DNA of 64,000 bases. Source: Triplophysa rosa. Lineage: Eukaryota; Chordata; Actinopteri; Cypriniformes; Nemacheilidae. A program made the translations under genes and the position numbers. Shown here piece by piece: positions 36,443 to 47,989 of the stretch (positions are counted from its first letter, which is position 1; each line of letters opens with the position of its first letter). The stretch lies in contig NC_079891.1 of assembly GCF_024868665.1 (NCBI RefSeq), forward strand, positions 18,685,182-18,749,181, in the 5' to 3' direction. The notes under the pieces are model-generated. The model did no database searches and was not told where the DNA came from. It saw only the letters and a program-made list of their open reading frames with translations.

Positions 36443-37441
36443 ATGGAGGAAAGGAGGTACCTGCTTCCAGATGGGGGTGGCAATTCCAAACTCTCGTCCA
36501 AAGCCATCAAAACGGAGCGTGACACAGCGGTTAGAGCTGTCAGGAAACAGCCGGGTGACCCAGAGACGTCCACACAAATGCGCGGGAGAAAAGATGATCT
36601 CTGTGATGTGCCTTGCAAGGTGCCTCGTTTCCAGTATGTTGATTTCCCTTCTCTACACCAGTGCATCCAACAGCTTTTTGTGCCTCCCCTGAATAGTTGG
36701 CTGGGATCTTGCTCACTGACAAAGGCACCAAACCGTAGGCCTATCAGTCCTAAAGAAAATGTGCCCAAATTTAAGTATGTGGACTACCCTTCTCTCCACC
36801 ACTGCATTCAGCAGCTATCTGTGCCTCCGTTAGAAAGCTGGAGTACTGGGCTGGTCAGGCACAATGCAGAGGAAAGCTCTGAAGGGTCTGAAGTGCAGAA
36901 GATGCCCTCTCAGTCTGGGACTGTGAGAAACAACCAAAGGGCTAAGGAGAATGAGGCAGGAGTTCAGAACAAGGAGGACAGTAGTAAAGTAACAGCGTGG
37001 TCTTTTTCAGATCCTGTGAAACTGAGATACACACACACAAAATCAATCACAGGGCCTGTGGGAGGACTAAAGAAAGACTGCACCTCAGATGGAAAGAGAC
37101 TGACAGAGAAAGATGACTTAAGGTTTTCCGCTATAAAATCAGAGTTTGATTCGGGATCAGATTGTGCTTCCAGGTTAGAATCTAGTTCTGGATCTCAGAC
37201 AGACACAATGGTGGTAAGAAATCACAGACCTTCAGTTATTAGCATGGTGCACACTAACAAACAGAAGCACTGGACACCGGAGGAACATTGGAACCCACCC
37301 GATCCTGTAGACCGGCTACAATGGAATATTCTCCCAGAGCCAGTTTGCCCATTTTGCCAACAGATGTTCACAAATCCAGAGCAGTTTAGGGCTCACCAGC
37401 GGAGCCATAGAGATAAGGCGAGTAATACACTGTGTTACTAA
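36443..37441 (+). CDS. uncharacterised protein, internal motif repeat plus one C2H2 zinc finger
   Basis: I do not recognise this gene. A strong acceptor at 36411 opens an exon whose first good start (AGGAATGG, 36443) gives 332 aa: M-E-E-R-R-Y-L-L-P-D. Two tandem copies of a roughly 25-residue motif lie at about residues 65-90 and 110-135: RFQYVDFPSLHQCIQQL plus VPPLNSW, and KFKYVDYPSLHHCIQQL plus VPPLESW. A charged, serine-rich middle follows, then a C-terminal C2H2 finger CPFCQQMFTNPEQFRAHQRSH. A nuclear role is inferred from the finger only. The region upstream (35990-36101) looks like an exon with a GTAAGT donor, but its frame cannot join this one, so it is leader sequence at best. A splice beyond the finger (GCGAGT donor-like) was considered but not adopted. 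Confidence 0.7.
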   Translation: MEERRYLLPDGGGNSKLSSKAIKTERDTAVRAVRKQPGDPETSTQMRGRKDDLCDVPCKVPRFQYVDFPSLHQCIQQLFVPPLNSWLGSCSLTKAPNRRPISPKENVPKFKYVDYPSLHHCIQQLSVPPLESWSTGLVRHNAEESSEGSEVQKMPSQSGTVRNNQRAKENEAGVQNKEDSSKVTAWSFSDPVKLRYTHTKSITGPVGGLKKDCTSDGKRLTEKDDLRFSAIKSEFDSGSDCASRLESSSGSQTDTMVVRNHRPSVISMVHTNKQKHWTPEEHWNPPDPVDRLQWNILPEPVCPFCQQMFTNPEQFRAHQRSHRDKASNTLCY

Positions 37442-38415
37442 TTGTTAAATGTATACAGTTATTCATAAAAACAAAGATCAAATCTGGCATAAATTTGCAC
37501 ATGAAACTTTTTGGCTCTTTAAGTAATAATATGTTAAAAGGGACATCGGATGCATTTTTCACTTTTTTGCATTTAGTTAGATTTCTGCCCGCTCAAAAAT
37601 TATGAAAAAAAAACATACAGTAGCCTATCTGTTATTGGGTTTCTGTCATCCAGTGACCTGTTTTAATTTGCAGCTGCATTACGTAGACTGATGTGCTAGT
37701 TATTTGAATAAGACCACGTCCGGGCCATGGATTCTCCCATTTTGTACACATTTTACTTTAGCAAGCAAGACAATGAAACGACTCAGCACCAGTCACCCTA
37801 GTAGCTCATTATAATTTAAAGAAACATGCACCAAAAGCAGTCTTGACAAGGTAAAAAAATTACTTTACATGACCATTGTGTAACATTTAATGAAGCGAAC
37901 AAATAATCATACAAACTTGTGGAAAATTGGTATCCGATCATGTCCCCTTTACATACTGTGATACCTAAACTATTCCTTAATGTTTTGTATTATTTGATTT
38001 TATTCTTATTTCCATAGAGACCAAACTGATGGGCAAAACTGAAAGGTCACCTGCTGAGTGAAAGCTGCCTTTTGAAAAACAAATGATGCCGCATTATGGA
38101 ATCTCATCATCAGAGGCCTTCTTGTGTTTATAGTACCTAAAGTGGTGGTTGCTGAAAAACATTCGATTTTTGGTTCAGACCTATGAGAAAAGACAAGTAT
38201 TTGTATTTATTAATAACTTGAAATATCATGACAGACAGAACTGGACAGACAGAAACTAAATATTCTAGTTTGTGTATGGGTCCAGACAGACACGTTATTA
38301 ATATTCATAAGAGGTCATTCATTGATCATTTACTGCCTTTACAGACATAATGGGGTTTTAACTGGCAGGGAATTTAAACCAGATTTATGGGGTTTTACAA
38401 CTTATATTCTCTTCC
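37442..38415. other. 3' region of the 36.4-kb gene, nothing else seen
   Basis: AT-rich sequence without open frames of interest. It probably contains the 3' untranslated region. Confidence 0.4.
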
Positions 38416-38421
38416 ACATAT

Positions 38422-38854
38422 GTGACCCTCGACAACAAAACCAGTCTTATGGGTCAATTTTTCGAAATTGAGATTTTTACATAATCTGAAAGCTGAATAA
38501 ATACACTTTCTATAGATATATGAGTTGTTAGAATAGGACAATATCTGGCTGAGATACAACCGTTTAAATCTCAGGAATCTGAGAGCGCAAACAAATCTAA
38601 ATATTGAGGAAATCGCCTTTGAAGTTGTTAATCAGGGGCACTGTGGCAGACCATCCACTCACAAAAATAAAGGTTTTATATATTTAAGGTAGGAAATTTA
38701 CAAAATATCTTCATGGAACATGATCTTTACTTAATATCCTAATGATTTTTGGCATAAAAGAAAAATCGATAATTTTGACCCACACAATGTATTTTTGTCT
38801 TTTACTAAAAATGTTCCCGTGCTACTTAAGACTGGTTTTGTGATCCAGGGTCAC
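38422..38854. mobile_element. MITE with GTGACCC inverted ends
   Basis: GTGACCCTCGACAACAAAAC and GTTTTGTGATCCAGGGTCAC are inverted with a few mismatches. ATAT occurs on both outer sides (38418-38421, 38855-38858). This end pair (GTGACCC…ACAAAACCAGTC) is recognisable as a very common cyprinid MITE. Non-coding. 38855-39680 beyond it is very T-rich, with no gene seen. Confidence 0.75.
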
Positions 38855-39715
38855 ATATATCAATGTGCTACAAACAACTATGGTGTGGGCAAAGCACTGG
38901 TGCAAATAAGAAACTTTAATATATGTATTACTCCATACTAGTGACTAAATATTTAGCTTTGGGTGCCTACAAAATAATGGCTATTGTTTTTTGTTGCACA
39001 AACAAACAGGCTCGTTAATAATGATTTGTTACATTAACCTTTTTTTGTATTTTTTATGGTTTTGAAACTCATGTGTAGTGACTTTAAGCTGGTAGATATA
39101 TAAATCTTTAAAAAAATGTTTGGTTTGTTTTCAAGTGTTTAATTGTGTGAGTAAAGATTTTTAATACAAAAATAAATTCTTGGTTTTTCAATTTGCTATA
39201 AGTGCCAGATCTGTTTTGTTGAGTCTGTTCTTTAAATTGACATGTCTACAACAGAGTTATTATAGTTTTGATTTTAGTTTTATTTAGTTTTTATTCATAT
39301 ATATTTTTAAATTAGCTTTTATTTTAAGATTTATTTTATTTTATTTTAGCAACTTTGTGTATTTATATGCTTTTGTCATTTTATTATTTATTTGTTTATT
39401 TTTTATGCTGCTATATAAGATTAAATTTAGTTTTGTTTATTATTATAATTTTAGTGCTTTTTTTCATATTAAGGCTATTTAATTTTTGTTTGTTTGTTAA
39501 TTTTTCCCCCAATACTTTTTAGGCCACTGTTTTATTTTATTATTTGAGTAAACTAAAATAACCTTGGGCTACATGAACAAGTTGTTTCAACAGTAACAGT
39601 ACAACACTCAGTTTTAAAGTTTTACAACTAATGACTCGAAATACTGTAGATCAGTCAAAAAGATTTAGCACAAATATTCTGATTATCATGTTGTTAATCT
39701 CCGGCAAAACTTTCC

Positions 39716-39725
39716 GGGACTTTCC
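39716..39725 (+). promoter_or_regulatory. NF-kappaB-type site upstream of RBR-like gene
   Basis: GGGACTTTCC fits the GGGRNNYYCC consensus exactly and lies 137 bp before the proposed start codon at 39862. A single 10-base match is weak evidence by itself. Confidence 0.3.
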
Positions 39726-39861
39726 AGAAGTCAGCTGTGGGTTGTCCCTCTAAACAGACACGCTTTCATTCCTGCACAGACAACAGACACCACAGCAGAC
39801 ACCACAGCTATTAAAGTACAGTAGCATTTAATACTTATTTAATAACAGATCAACGGATCAG

Positions 39862-40976
39862 ATGAAACCTTCTAAAAACAGGAAATGTAGAGAGAAAACC
39901 ACAAGTCTGAAAACTCAGGTGAAATCGCAGATATCGAGAAGCAGACAGACGGTTCTAAACTGTTATGAAAGAGGAAAGACAGCAATGGGAGCTGGTATTT
40001 GTTCAGTTTATTTATTGATTGATTGATTTAAATAACTACATTTTAACAATTTATTACAGCTCATTTCTCTTGGTATCATAAAACTAAATAGTTGCTTTCA
40101 CTTTCACTTAGTCCTGAGAATTATGACAAAACATGCCGAATCAAAGCTAAACTTTCTTATTGCACAGTTTAGATGTTGTAATGGCCATTAAAAGCTGCTC
40201 TTCATTGTTTGTAGGTAATTCACATGATTTGACCTATTTCCCCAGCCAAGAGGGAAATGCTCTATCAAAGGTTGGAACATCTTTTTCTTAACAACACGGA
40301 TATTGTAATGTGATATTGTAATGCTTAGTCACTAGACTAAACTAATTAGAATTGTCATTGTGTGGTTATCTGGTCTGAAACATTGTTAATATTCTCACAG
40401 ACAATAATGGATATAATAATGAATACATCTGGATCTCTGAAAGATAGCAAGTGGCCAGATCCCAAAAACACAGTTAACACATCCCATTGTCTTTTGGTTG
40501 TCATTGCACCTACGAATCAACAAGTTGAGTTTATTAATGGCCATCTGTCTTACTTTTTACCACAGTGTCCAGTTTGTATCTCCTCACTGAGACTCGGCCA
40601 TACTAGTGCATTGCTTCAGTGTACTCAATGCCCTACTGCTCCGTTCCTGTGTGGCTCCTGCCTCTACCCCTGCTCTACTGATTCTGCTACCTGTACAAAC
40701 AACATGTGCCCACTGGTATCTACCCTACTAACCTGTGGACTGGTGTCAGACCCAAAGAGTAAAGTGTTTGGCTGTCCTGAGTTCCGAGCCTGTCCCAAGT
40801 GTCGCGATTTAATTATTCATGTATCTGGGTGTAAGTTTGTGAGTTGCCACTCATGCAAACACCGCTTCTGTTTCATCTGCTTACAAGATGACTGTTGCAA
40901 TGATGTGGAGAAGTACTGGTCACTAACTTGCAAAAAGCCAAGAGCACGAAGACAAAGATTTATACTAACATCCTGA
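39862..40976 (+). CDS. RBR-type (IBR + Rcat) ubiquitin-ligase-like protein, locus 3
   Basis: Three exons join in phase: 39862-39994 (M-K-P-S-K-N-R-K…), 40215-40270, 40401-40976, about 254 aa. The last exon carries the domains: CPVCISSLRLGH…CTQC…FLCGSCLYPC…C as the IBR-like half, then FRACPKCRDLIIHVSGC, CHSCKHRFCFIC as the Rcat half. The GC cysteine that forms the ubiquitin thioester in RBR ligases is present. The two N-terminal exons are basic and low in complexity and contain no RING1. Compared with the locus at 12 kb, the FRACP-C-C core is the best-conserved part. Exons 1 and 2 rest on splice signals and frame only; the last exon alone (start at ATG 40407) is a shorter alternative. An NF-kappaB-like site lies upstream. 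Confidence 0.65.
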
Positions 40977-41388
40977 ACATTCATGGGTTGCCTATTGTAT
41001 TCGTAGCCAAGTCTGTAACTCCAGAATTAATTAATCGATTTAAACCACTAAAGAAATGTATTGGCATTGACAACAACATTTGAACGGTTTAGGTTTTTTA
41101 GGTGTTCAGTAAATGTAAAGTGAAAGGCTGATTGTGCTAAGAAATCTCAGCGTATATTCCAGAAACATCAGAAGGTTGTCCAACTAAAGACCAGAAAAAC
41201 AATATTATTATACAGCTCTCTGAAATACTCGATTTTATTGGATCAATTGCAGTCAAAATATTTTCTATAATAAAGAGACGCCTGAGAGACTTTAATACAG
41301 GGAGGCATGACAGACAGATCATTCTTGCAGTGGCAAACCATGTGTATCCATGTTCCCCCCATATGTGATGGAGAGCTTGCAAATGGGT

Positions 41389-41578
41389 AGTTGACAGATT
41401 AATACGCAAATGTGCCCGATAGTGAGAGCGCCAAAAATTTTAAGAAAAAAACTAACAATGAAGATACATCTCTCGTATGCCATTTTATATAATGAATAGA
41501 AATATTAATATAAAATATGTAATACTAACGATTTGTTTTCTAAATTTTGCTGTCACACCAATTTATTTGTCAACTACA
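41389..41578. mobile_element. 190-bp MITE (GTAGTTGACA ends)
   Basis: GTAGTTGACAGATTAAT at the left and ATTTGTCAACTAC at the right are inverted copies. A related copy lies near 32.9 kb. Non-coding. Confidence 0.65.
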
Positions 41579-41654
41579 AAAGAGTGGGGTGACATCTCAT
41601 AGCAAGAACTGACAAATCTGGTGCAGTTCATGAGGAGAAGATGCACTGTAGTAC

Positions 41655-42044
41655 TTAAAGGGATCACCCAAAAAGATATTTGGAAGAATGTTTGTAACCG
41701 AAGAAGTCTAATTCCCCATTGACTGCCATTTACTTCCCCTACTATGGCAGTAAATGGGGGATGAGATTTGTTTGCTTACTGACATTCTTCCAAATATCTG
41801 TATCTTAATACCGTATATTCTCTTTCATTTTTCCCCTAGCATTATTTTTATTACATTTTTTATTATATTGTATGTAAAGCTGCTTTACAACAATGAAAAT
41901 TGTGAAAGGCGCTATATAAATAAAATTGAATTGAATATCTTCCTTTGTGTTTAGCAGAACTAAGAAATTTGTACAGGGTTGGAACAACTTGAGGGTGAGT
42001 AAAGGATGACAGAATTTTCATTTTGGGGCGAACCATCCCTTTAA
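41655..42044. mobile_element. TTAA-target MITE with a LINE/SINE-tail insertion
   Basis: TTAAAGGGATCACCC and CATCCCTTTAA form the edges with TTAA duplications. The centre (about 41810-41935) includes AAAGCTGCTTTACAACAATG…GCGCTATATAAATAAAATTG, the familiar 3' tail shared by fish L2 LINEs and their SINEs. A retroposed tail has therefore been inserted. Non-coding. Confidence 0.7.
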
Positions 42045-42540
42045 AGCAGATGGTTAAAGCAGATAATGACTGACGTTTAACAGAAATTCAATTTCTGCTT
42101 CTTAAATGTCTGTTAAATCTGTTCAGTTTATGTCTTTATATTAATCTGATCCGTAAATCAATCATTTTATGCAAAAACAAATATTTACAAACATTTACTG
42201 TAAATAAAAGCAGGACGTTTTTTGAGCAGTGTTTACAGTAAATCTTTTGAGTTTACAGTTCATTTTAAATATCTAAAAGCTTTAACAACAGAGTCCTGTT
42301 GAGATTCAAGGTCTTATTGTCAGGCACTTGACAAATGAAAGGCATTACGGTAAAATGGGCATGTATTTGGCAGATTTGTTTCATACCAAAGCAACCTTAA
42401 GTTGCACAAACTAGCTCAAAATGCCATTAGAGAAACTTCTGGTTGAAAGCAGGAATGTCATCTTGGTACTCCTACAGTTCCTGGGGTAACTGTACATTAG
42501 ATTGGGCCTGCAACCTAAACTAACAGTAGCAATACTGGAT

Positions 42541-45500
42541 TCATACAGTTGTTGTGATAGAACACTGATGGAACTTTAGTCCACCCCCGTTTCGAAAAGT
42601 TTTTCCACACTGTCCACAAGCATAAGGTTTTTCACCTGTGTGGATGCGGAAGTGGCGTGTGAGTGTCAACGCGTGACGGAAACGTGCACTGCAGACAGAG
42701 CAGGCGTACGGCCTCTCTCCTGTATGGATCCTCTGGTGGATTTTAAGATGGTGCTTACGGTTGAAACCTCGACCACATAAGCTGCAATGATACAAGCTTC
42801 GGTCGGATGGATACTGATGGCTTTCAGGGTTCCTGTGGAGTTTGGGGAAGTGATCATGTTGGCTTGAGGTCGAGGATGACAAAAAATCTTGGTCTGTGTG
42901 ACAGAAAAAACAGGTAAATATCTTAATATCTTGCTAATGAATGTAATTGGGACATCTGTCCATGTATCAAAGCACTCAGATGAAATATATTTAATGATAT
43001 TTCAGTCTTACCCAGAGGAAGGCCGGTGGACTGGCAGGGCTGGTTTGACTGGCAGTCCTCTAGATACAATGGCTGAGGTCTCCAGTCTTGAAGCAATTGA
43101 GACTGAGCCAGAGAGAGGCTGTCAGAGTTAGGCTCCTCCTCCTCTCCAGGGACAGACACAGGGATTGGGTCACCATAGCCCTCATCTTTCTCCATCTTTA
43201 CAGACACTTCAAAGGATGAACCATCACTGAGCTCACCTGTACTTGTCCCAGGACAGGCCTGGAAATCTTTGGACATGTTGGGATCCAACATTTTTGGATA
43301 TACTTCATTCTTGTCTAAAAAGGGAGTATGAAATTTACAAAACAGTCACTCCATATGTTTATCGGACGTGTCAAAACCACACACAGTTGCAATAGTTGTA
43401 AAAGGTAAAGTAAAATGGAAAGCAGATGTAATTTGAACTGTCAGTACCAGTACTGAGACTGTATTAGAGTTATGACTCATAACAACCCACATTCTAAAAC
43501 ATGCTGGGCTGTTTTAACCCACTGCTGGGTAAAATATGGACAAAACCAACCGTTGGGTTATAAACTAACCTAAACTGTGTTGTTTTAACTAGGGATGTGC
43601 GAGTCGCTTAAATGGTAAGTTCATATGACATTGAAAACAACAGTCAATTACACGAAAAAATTACACAAAATGTTATAATTGAAATGACTTTCATTTTAAT
43701 GTTTCGTTTAAAAACCTTTTAAATTACATACTAAAACAATACATTTGAAAAAATAATTAGTAATAGTCTTTAAAAGTGTATCAGGAATTTTAGGTCAGAT
43801 GTAGCATGCGTTTCCTTTGCGCCAATTGCAGCACGCTCAAAAATGACCACTTGAAAGACGAGTTGTAGGGTTGTTTTGAAGGAGGAAAACGGGTAGGTTT
43901 TACGCAAACCGTCATATAAAAGTGGCATAATAATAACTTCACCATGCGTAACCATACTGTATTGGGTTGTTATTGCCGCGATGCGGAAAAAATGTGGACG
44001 GTAGCACGGAATGCTGGCATAAAACGAAAAAGCAGATAATGATCTAAAGTTATGTTACTAATAACTTAATAAGAAATATCAATATTTTAACATTTAAAAT
44101 GCATGAAAGACGGATTGAGTTGTAAATGCAGTGAATGCATCCTGAGCACACTCAATAAAACTGAGATGAGAATGTCTCAGCTTCTAGATTCACAGAACTT
44201 TGAAATGTATTTGATTATAATGTTTATCACAAAAAAGCGCTTGAATAAACATGATCGCTTAGCACTGTTACCTGTGTGCCCTTACAGATTCCTCAGACGG
44301 AGTTATCGTTCACAAACATTGAGCCGACTTTCATCCGAGCATAATGCTTTCAATTCCTCAACAAGAACGTAAAATAATATTAACATCATAGTCACATGCG
44401 AGCTCGAGTGTTTAGCCTACGTATGTTCTATAAATGAGATAATATGGGAAGTATGCTTTATTAGCGGCTTTTTCATGCGTCCTGTGGCTTGTTCTGAACT
44501 TTTTGTCGAATGCGTTCTATTCGCTTTTTTGTTTACACACATTGCTTTGCTTTATAAATAATAAAAACATGATATAATGTATGCTATCTTGTTTGTTGAT
44601 CGTCTATAGGCCTACCCTAATTATAACTTGTAGGCAACTTAAATTGCGACATAATTAAAAAAGTAATGTTTTTTCATTCAACATCATTTAAACAATGATT
44701 GAAACATTTTAAGCTTTTAATTAATTGTTGTTAAGTATTTTAAGTTTCATGATTTCAGTGTAATAGACACACTTTTACTCAAATTTAATTTGATTACTAA
44801 AATTTAGTTGAACTTTTAGGCCTGGTTTCACAGACACGGCTTAGCTTAAGCCAGGACTATGCCTTAGTTGAATTAAGATATTTATGTCGCTTTTATGAAA
44901 ATGCCTTAGAAGAATACATTACTGGTGTGCATCTTGAGACGAAACAATGGCACTAATATATTTTAAGATGTTTCTGGGCAAGTTATATTCAGTTAAGACA
45001 GGTCACACATTCCTTTTAGTCTGAGACTAGCCTTAAGCCTTGTCTGTGAAACCGGGCCTTAGAGTCCGAAAAAACAGACTTAACGGAGAAAATAAAATGG
45101 ATTTCATAAGGTTGTAGGCTACTAATTTTAAGCCCAGCCCCAGGCACAGACCAGCCAAAGCAGACAAATGCTCATCGCGTCACTTCTTGTAGCCGCTAAA
45201 ACGATCAGCAAATGCAGGAATATTAATGATCATAACGCAAGGAAAGCAGAGCACATATGCCTGTTTTAGCTACATTAAATATTGGATATGAACAGTTTCT
45301 TTAGTCTTTAAAATGTATTACATGGGCCCTACGCAAAGTTTTTCACCGCCATTCTTAGTTTTAGACTAGTCAACTACACGGTTACAAAATTTTCGTTTAA
45401 ACAACTGTCAAATTAGTCGTTGCACACATCCCTAGTTTAAACCCATGCCCTGTTGAAAAAAAACAGCATATGACGGGTTAGGTATGTTTCGATGCTGGGT

Positions 45501-46311
45501 TGACCATCTTAAACCAGCAGCTATGGACCAGCACATGACCCGCTAAGGACCAGCACATGACCAGCTTAAACCAGCATCAGAACATACCAAACCAGCATAC
45601 GCTGTTTTATCAACAGGGTGGTTGGGTAACAACAACAACAACAACTAACCACAGGTTAATTTATAACCCAACGGTAACGAATGTCTGCAAAGACATTTTT
45701 TGTGAACCATTTGTAAAGCTTTTGCAAACCATAACTTTGCGTAACTTACCAGTTGTCTCATCTAATCTATGTTGGGTGCTTTCTTCTCGTGTGTTTGAGT
45801 TTAACGTTTGGGCTCCCAAACCTCCATGTGTGACCGCACAGTCTGATTCTTTCTTTAATAAACTTGTTTCCTTTGATCCACATACCTCGTAATTGTGTTC
45901 AGAGTCCAGACTGAGTTCAGTTTCATGTAACGTTATTGGGCTCGAACGCACGACATGAAGGGTTTTAAACTGTCGATGCCCCCGCTCAGCCCTGGGTAAA
46001 TATATCGCTGGCTGGCTGGTATTACCGTTTGGAAAATCTTCAAGCCCTTGTGGTTGTTGATCCAGACGCGCACGCACAGTAGACAGTTGGATCTCGGCTG
46101 TTTGTAGCCGATATTTGAGCGCATGGTTGTCTCGCAGAGCTTCTTGAATCTTCTCCTGAACGTCCCTGAGCGCTCTGTCGAGCAGTTTGGAGATTTCAAC
46201 AACTGCGATATCCACAGCAACACCGAGCGCGTTTTGTAGGGTTGATGTCAGTTCATCTCGAAACGACAACGATACCTCAGTGATCACAGCGGGGTTGCAT
46301 TGCACCTCCAT
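42541..46311 (-). CDS. C2H2 zinc-finger protein, three exons, 405 aa
   Basis: Minus-strand gene with exons 46311-45750, 43314-43012 and 42893-42541. Donors GTAAGT and GTAAGA and both acceptors (TTTTTAG, CACACAG) join in frame. Exon 1 gives M-E-V-Q-C-N-P-A and a predicted coiled coil (RDVQEKIQEALRDNHALKYR, about residues 49-85), likely a dimerisation module. Exon 2 is acidic (PGEEEEPNSDSLSL), an activation-type linker. Exon 3 carries the fingers YHCSLCGRGFNRKHHLKIHQ-RIH and YACSVCSARFRHALTLTRHF-RIH with TGERPY/TGEKPY linkers. A third finger, YACGQCGKTFRNGGGLKFHQ-C, lacks a normal final histidine. It is probably a DNA-binding transcription regulator; target unknown. Many fish genes share this layout, so no symbol is given. 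Its first intron is a transposon nest. Confidence 0.85.
43590..45434. mobile_element. hAT-type element with 8-bp target duplication
   Basis: The ends TAGGGATGTGCGA and TGCACACATCCCTA are inverted with one extra base. The flanks are GTTTTAAC (43582-43589) and GTTTAAAC (45435-45442), an 8-bp duplication with one difference. No transposase frame survives inside the 1.85 kb. Confidence 0.75.
44817..45062. mobile_element. MITE nested in the hAT element
   Basis: AGGCCTGGTTTCACAGACAC and GTCTGTGAAACCGGGCCTT are inverted ends. They are followed inside by GCTTAGCTTAAGCC and GCCTTAAGCC type words in mirror order. A related MITE with GTTTCCCG ends is at about 47036-47262. Confidence 0.7.
45449..45617. 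mobile_element. CCTGTTGAAAA-type MITE
   Basis: CCTGTTGAAAAAAAACAGCA and TGCTGTTTTATCAACAGG style ends are inverted copies. The interior is built from repeated AAACCAGCA units. This is a well-known layout in cyprinid introns. Confidence 0.75.
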
Positions 46312-47035
46312 TTTAATAGAGGGTATTCTGTGCGTTTTGTATTTTTTGTTAGGATTCCGCGATCCTAGAAAGAGATCTGCTGTTCTCTCACGCCAAAGCG
46401 TCGAATCGCTTAGAAGTTGGCCAACTAAACCATTCCATTGGTTCTATGTAGTTAACATTACAAATAGTTTACTTCCTGGTTTAGTTAAGCCGTATACTAA
46501 AGCCTTTTAAATTTTAATTGCCTTTCGGAAAACATCCATATCCATTCGCAACACTATTGGCAACATTTCCTTTGGACACTTATTTTTTTAAAACCCCGGA
46601 ATACAACACAGTTGTCCACGGGTCAGTGGTTGAAAAAATACAGAAAATGTATTTTGTTTAAACAGTATTTTAGTTAAATACATTCTTTAAAACTTAATTA
46701 TTTTTGAATAATATTTTTATTAGTTTAACGACAAGTATCACCATCCTTGTGATCACGTCATCCATTGCCCAAGCCTCTGATCAGGGTAAAAATGTTCCTG
46801 CTGAAGTATAAATTATTTCACGGTTATCAAAAAATTATTATATATTGTAGTAGACTATTAAATATATATTACTTGTTGTATGAATTTTAGCATATTGCAG
46901 AATGAAATCACAAGCTGTCACCAAAATCCATAATTTGTTTTAAATTGATTCATTTTATAGTATTCCTTTTTACTAAAGATATTTTCTTAATTACTATATT
47001 TATTGCTACAGGTAAGAACTATCAAAGAATACATT

Positions 47036-47262
47036 GAGGGGCAGTTTCCCGAACAGGGATTAGATTAAACCAGGACTAGGCTAATTAGTTAAATTGGGAC
47101 CCCTTTAAGAAGTTTTAACAAACATGCCTTACAAAAAGACATTGTGTGCATTATGAGACAAAACATTGGTATTTTAAGATATGACAGTGCAAGCTGTTTT
47201 CAGTTTAGACACCTCGAATATTTAATCTAGTTTTAACCCCTGTGCGGGAAACCACCCATTAT
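47036..47262. mobile_element. MITE with GGCAGTTTCCCG ends
   Basis: GGGCAGTTTCCCGAACAGGG and CCCCTGTGCGGGAAACCACCC are inverted with mismatches. The next bases (ATTAGATTAAACCAGG / AATCTAGTTTTAA) also mirror each other. It lies between the zinc-finger gene and irs4. The rest of 46312-47989 shows no gene; its right part should hold the irs4 promoter and leader. Confidence 0.65.
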
Positions 47263-47989
47263 TTTCTAACATTTGCAACAGACGACCAACAGATGTCGCA
47301 AATGGCACACTTTGAGGGATGCATTAGCGCAGGAGACGTACCAATGACCGAGAAGGGGATTCCGCATTTAATAATTAAAAAATTCAAGTCTGCGAAAACA
47401 GAATTGTATTTGTTTTTGTATTTAAAATAATAAAATGTTCTTAAAAAACATAATTTGGCATACTGCTCATTTCAATGACCAAATACAAATCCACAAACAG
47501 ACAATTTAATGAATAAAAATCTGTATTTATTAAACCAAGAGGATGCTAACTCACATTCAACGATTCCCCCAGACAACACTGAAAGCAATGCAGTCTGCGT
47601 CTCCACGCATGTTGACAATGTACTCCATATTATATTAATGGGTTTATCAGTTCTATAGAGGTGGGCAGAGGGGGGCATCCGAGTGTGCGGGGTAGAGCCT
47701 GTACAGTAAACAATTCTGGTAAGCTTGCAATGATATACACCAGCATATGCTAGTGCAGACGTCGCATGCCGCATGTGCACGCCTGTCAGTGGAACCTGGG
47801 TGCACACCACATCCATACAAGCTGGACCGGGAGGAAAACAAGATACATCGCCTATTTTGGCTCTCTTCGAGGGATTGTGATTGCATGATGAGAGAAAGGG
47901 AATTGCTGCTATCATGAACGATTGTAAAACACGCCACTGATTTTGGGTAGGTAGGCATTGGTGGGAATAAACAAGCAAAACCCGCAGCA

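Larger units (their letters stand above)
43477..45690. repeat. nested transposon cluster in zinc-finger gene intron 1
   Basis: The outer layer is a palindromic repeat whose arms ACCGTTGGGTTATAAACTAA (about 43548) and TTATAACCCAACGGT (about 45662) are inverted copies. Between the arms lie a hAT element (43590-45434), which holds a further MITE (44817-45062), and an adjacent CCTGTTGAAAA MITE (45449-45617). The order of insertion can be read from what interrupts what. Confidence 0.75.
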
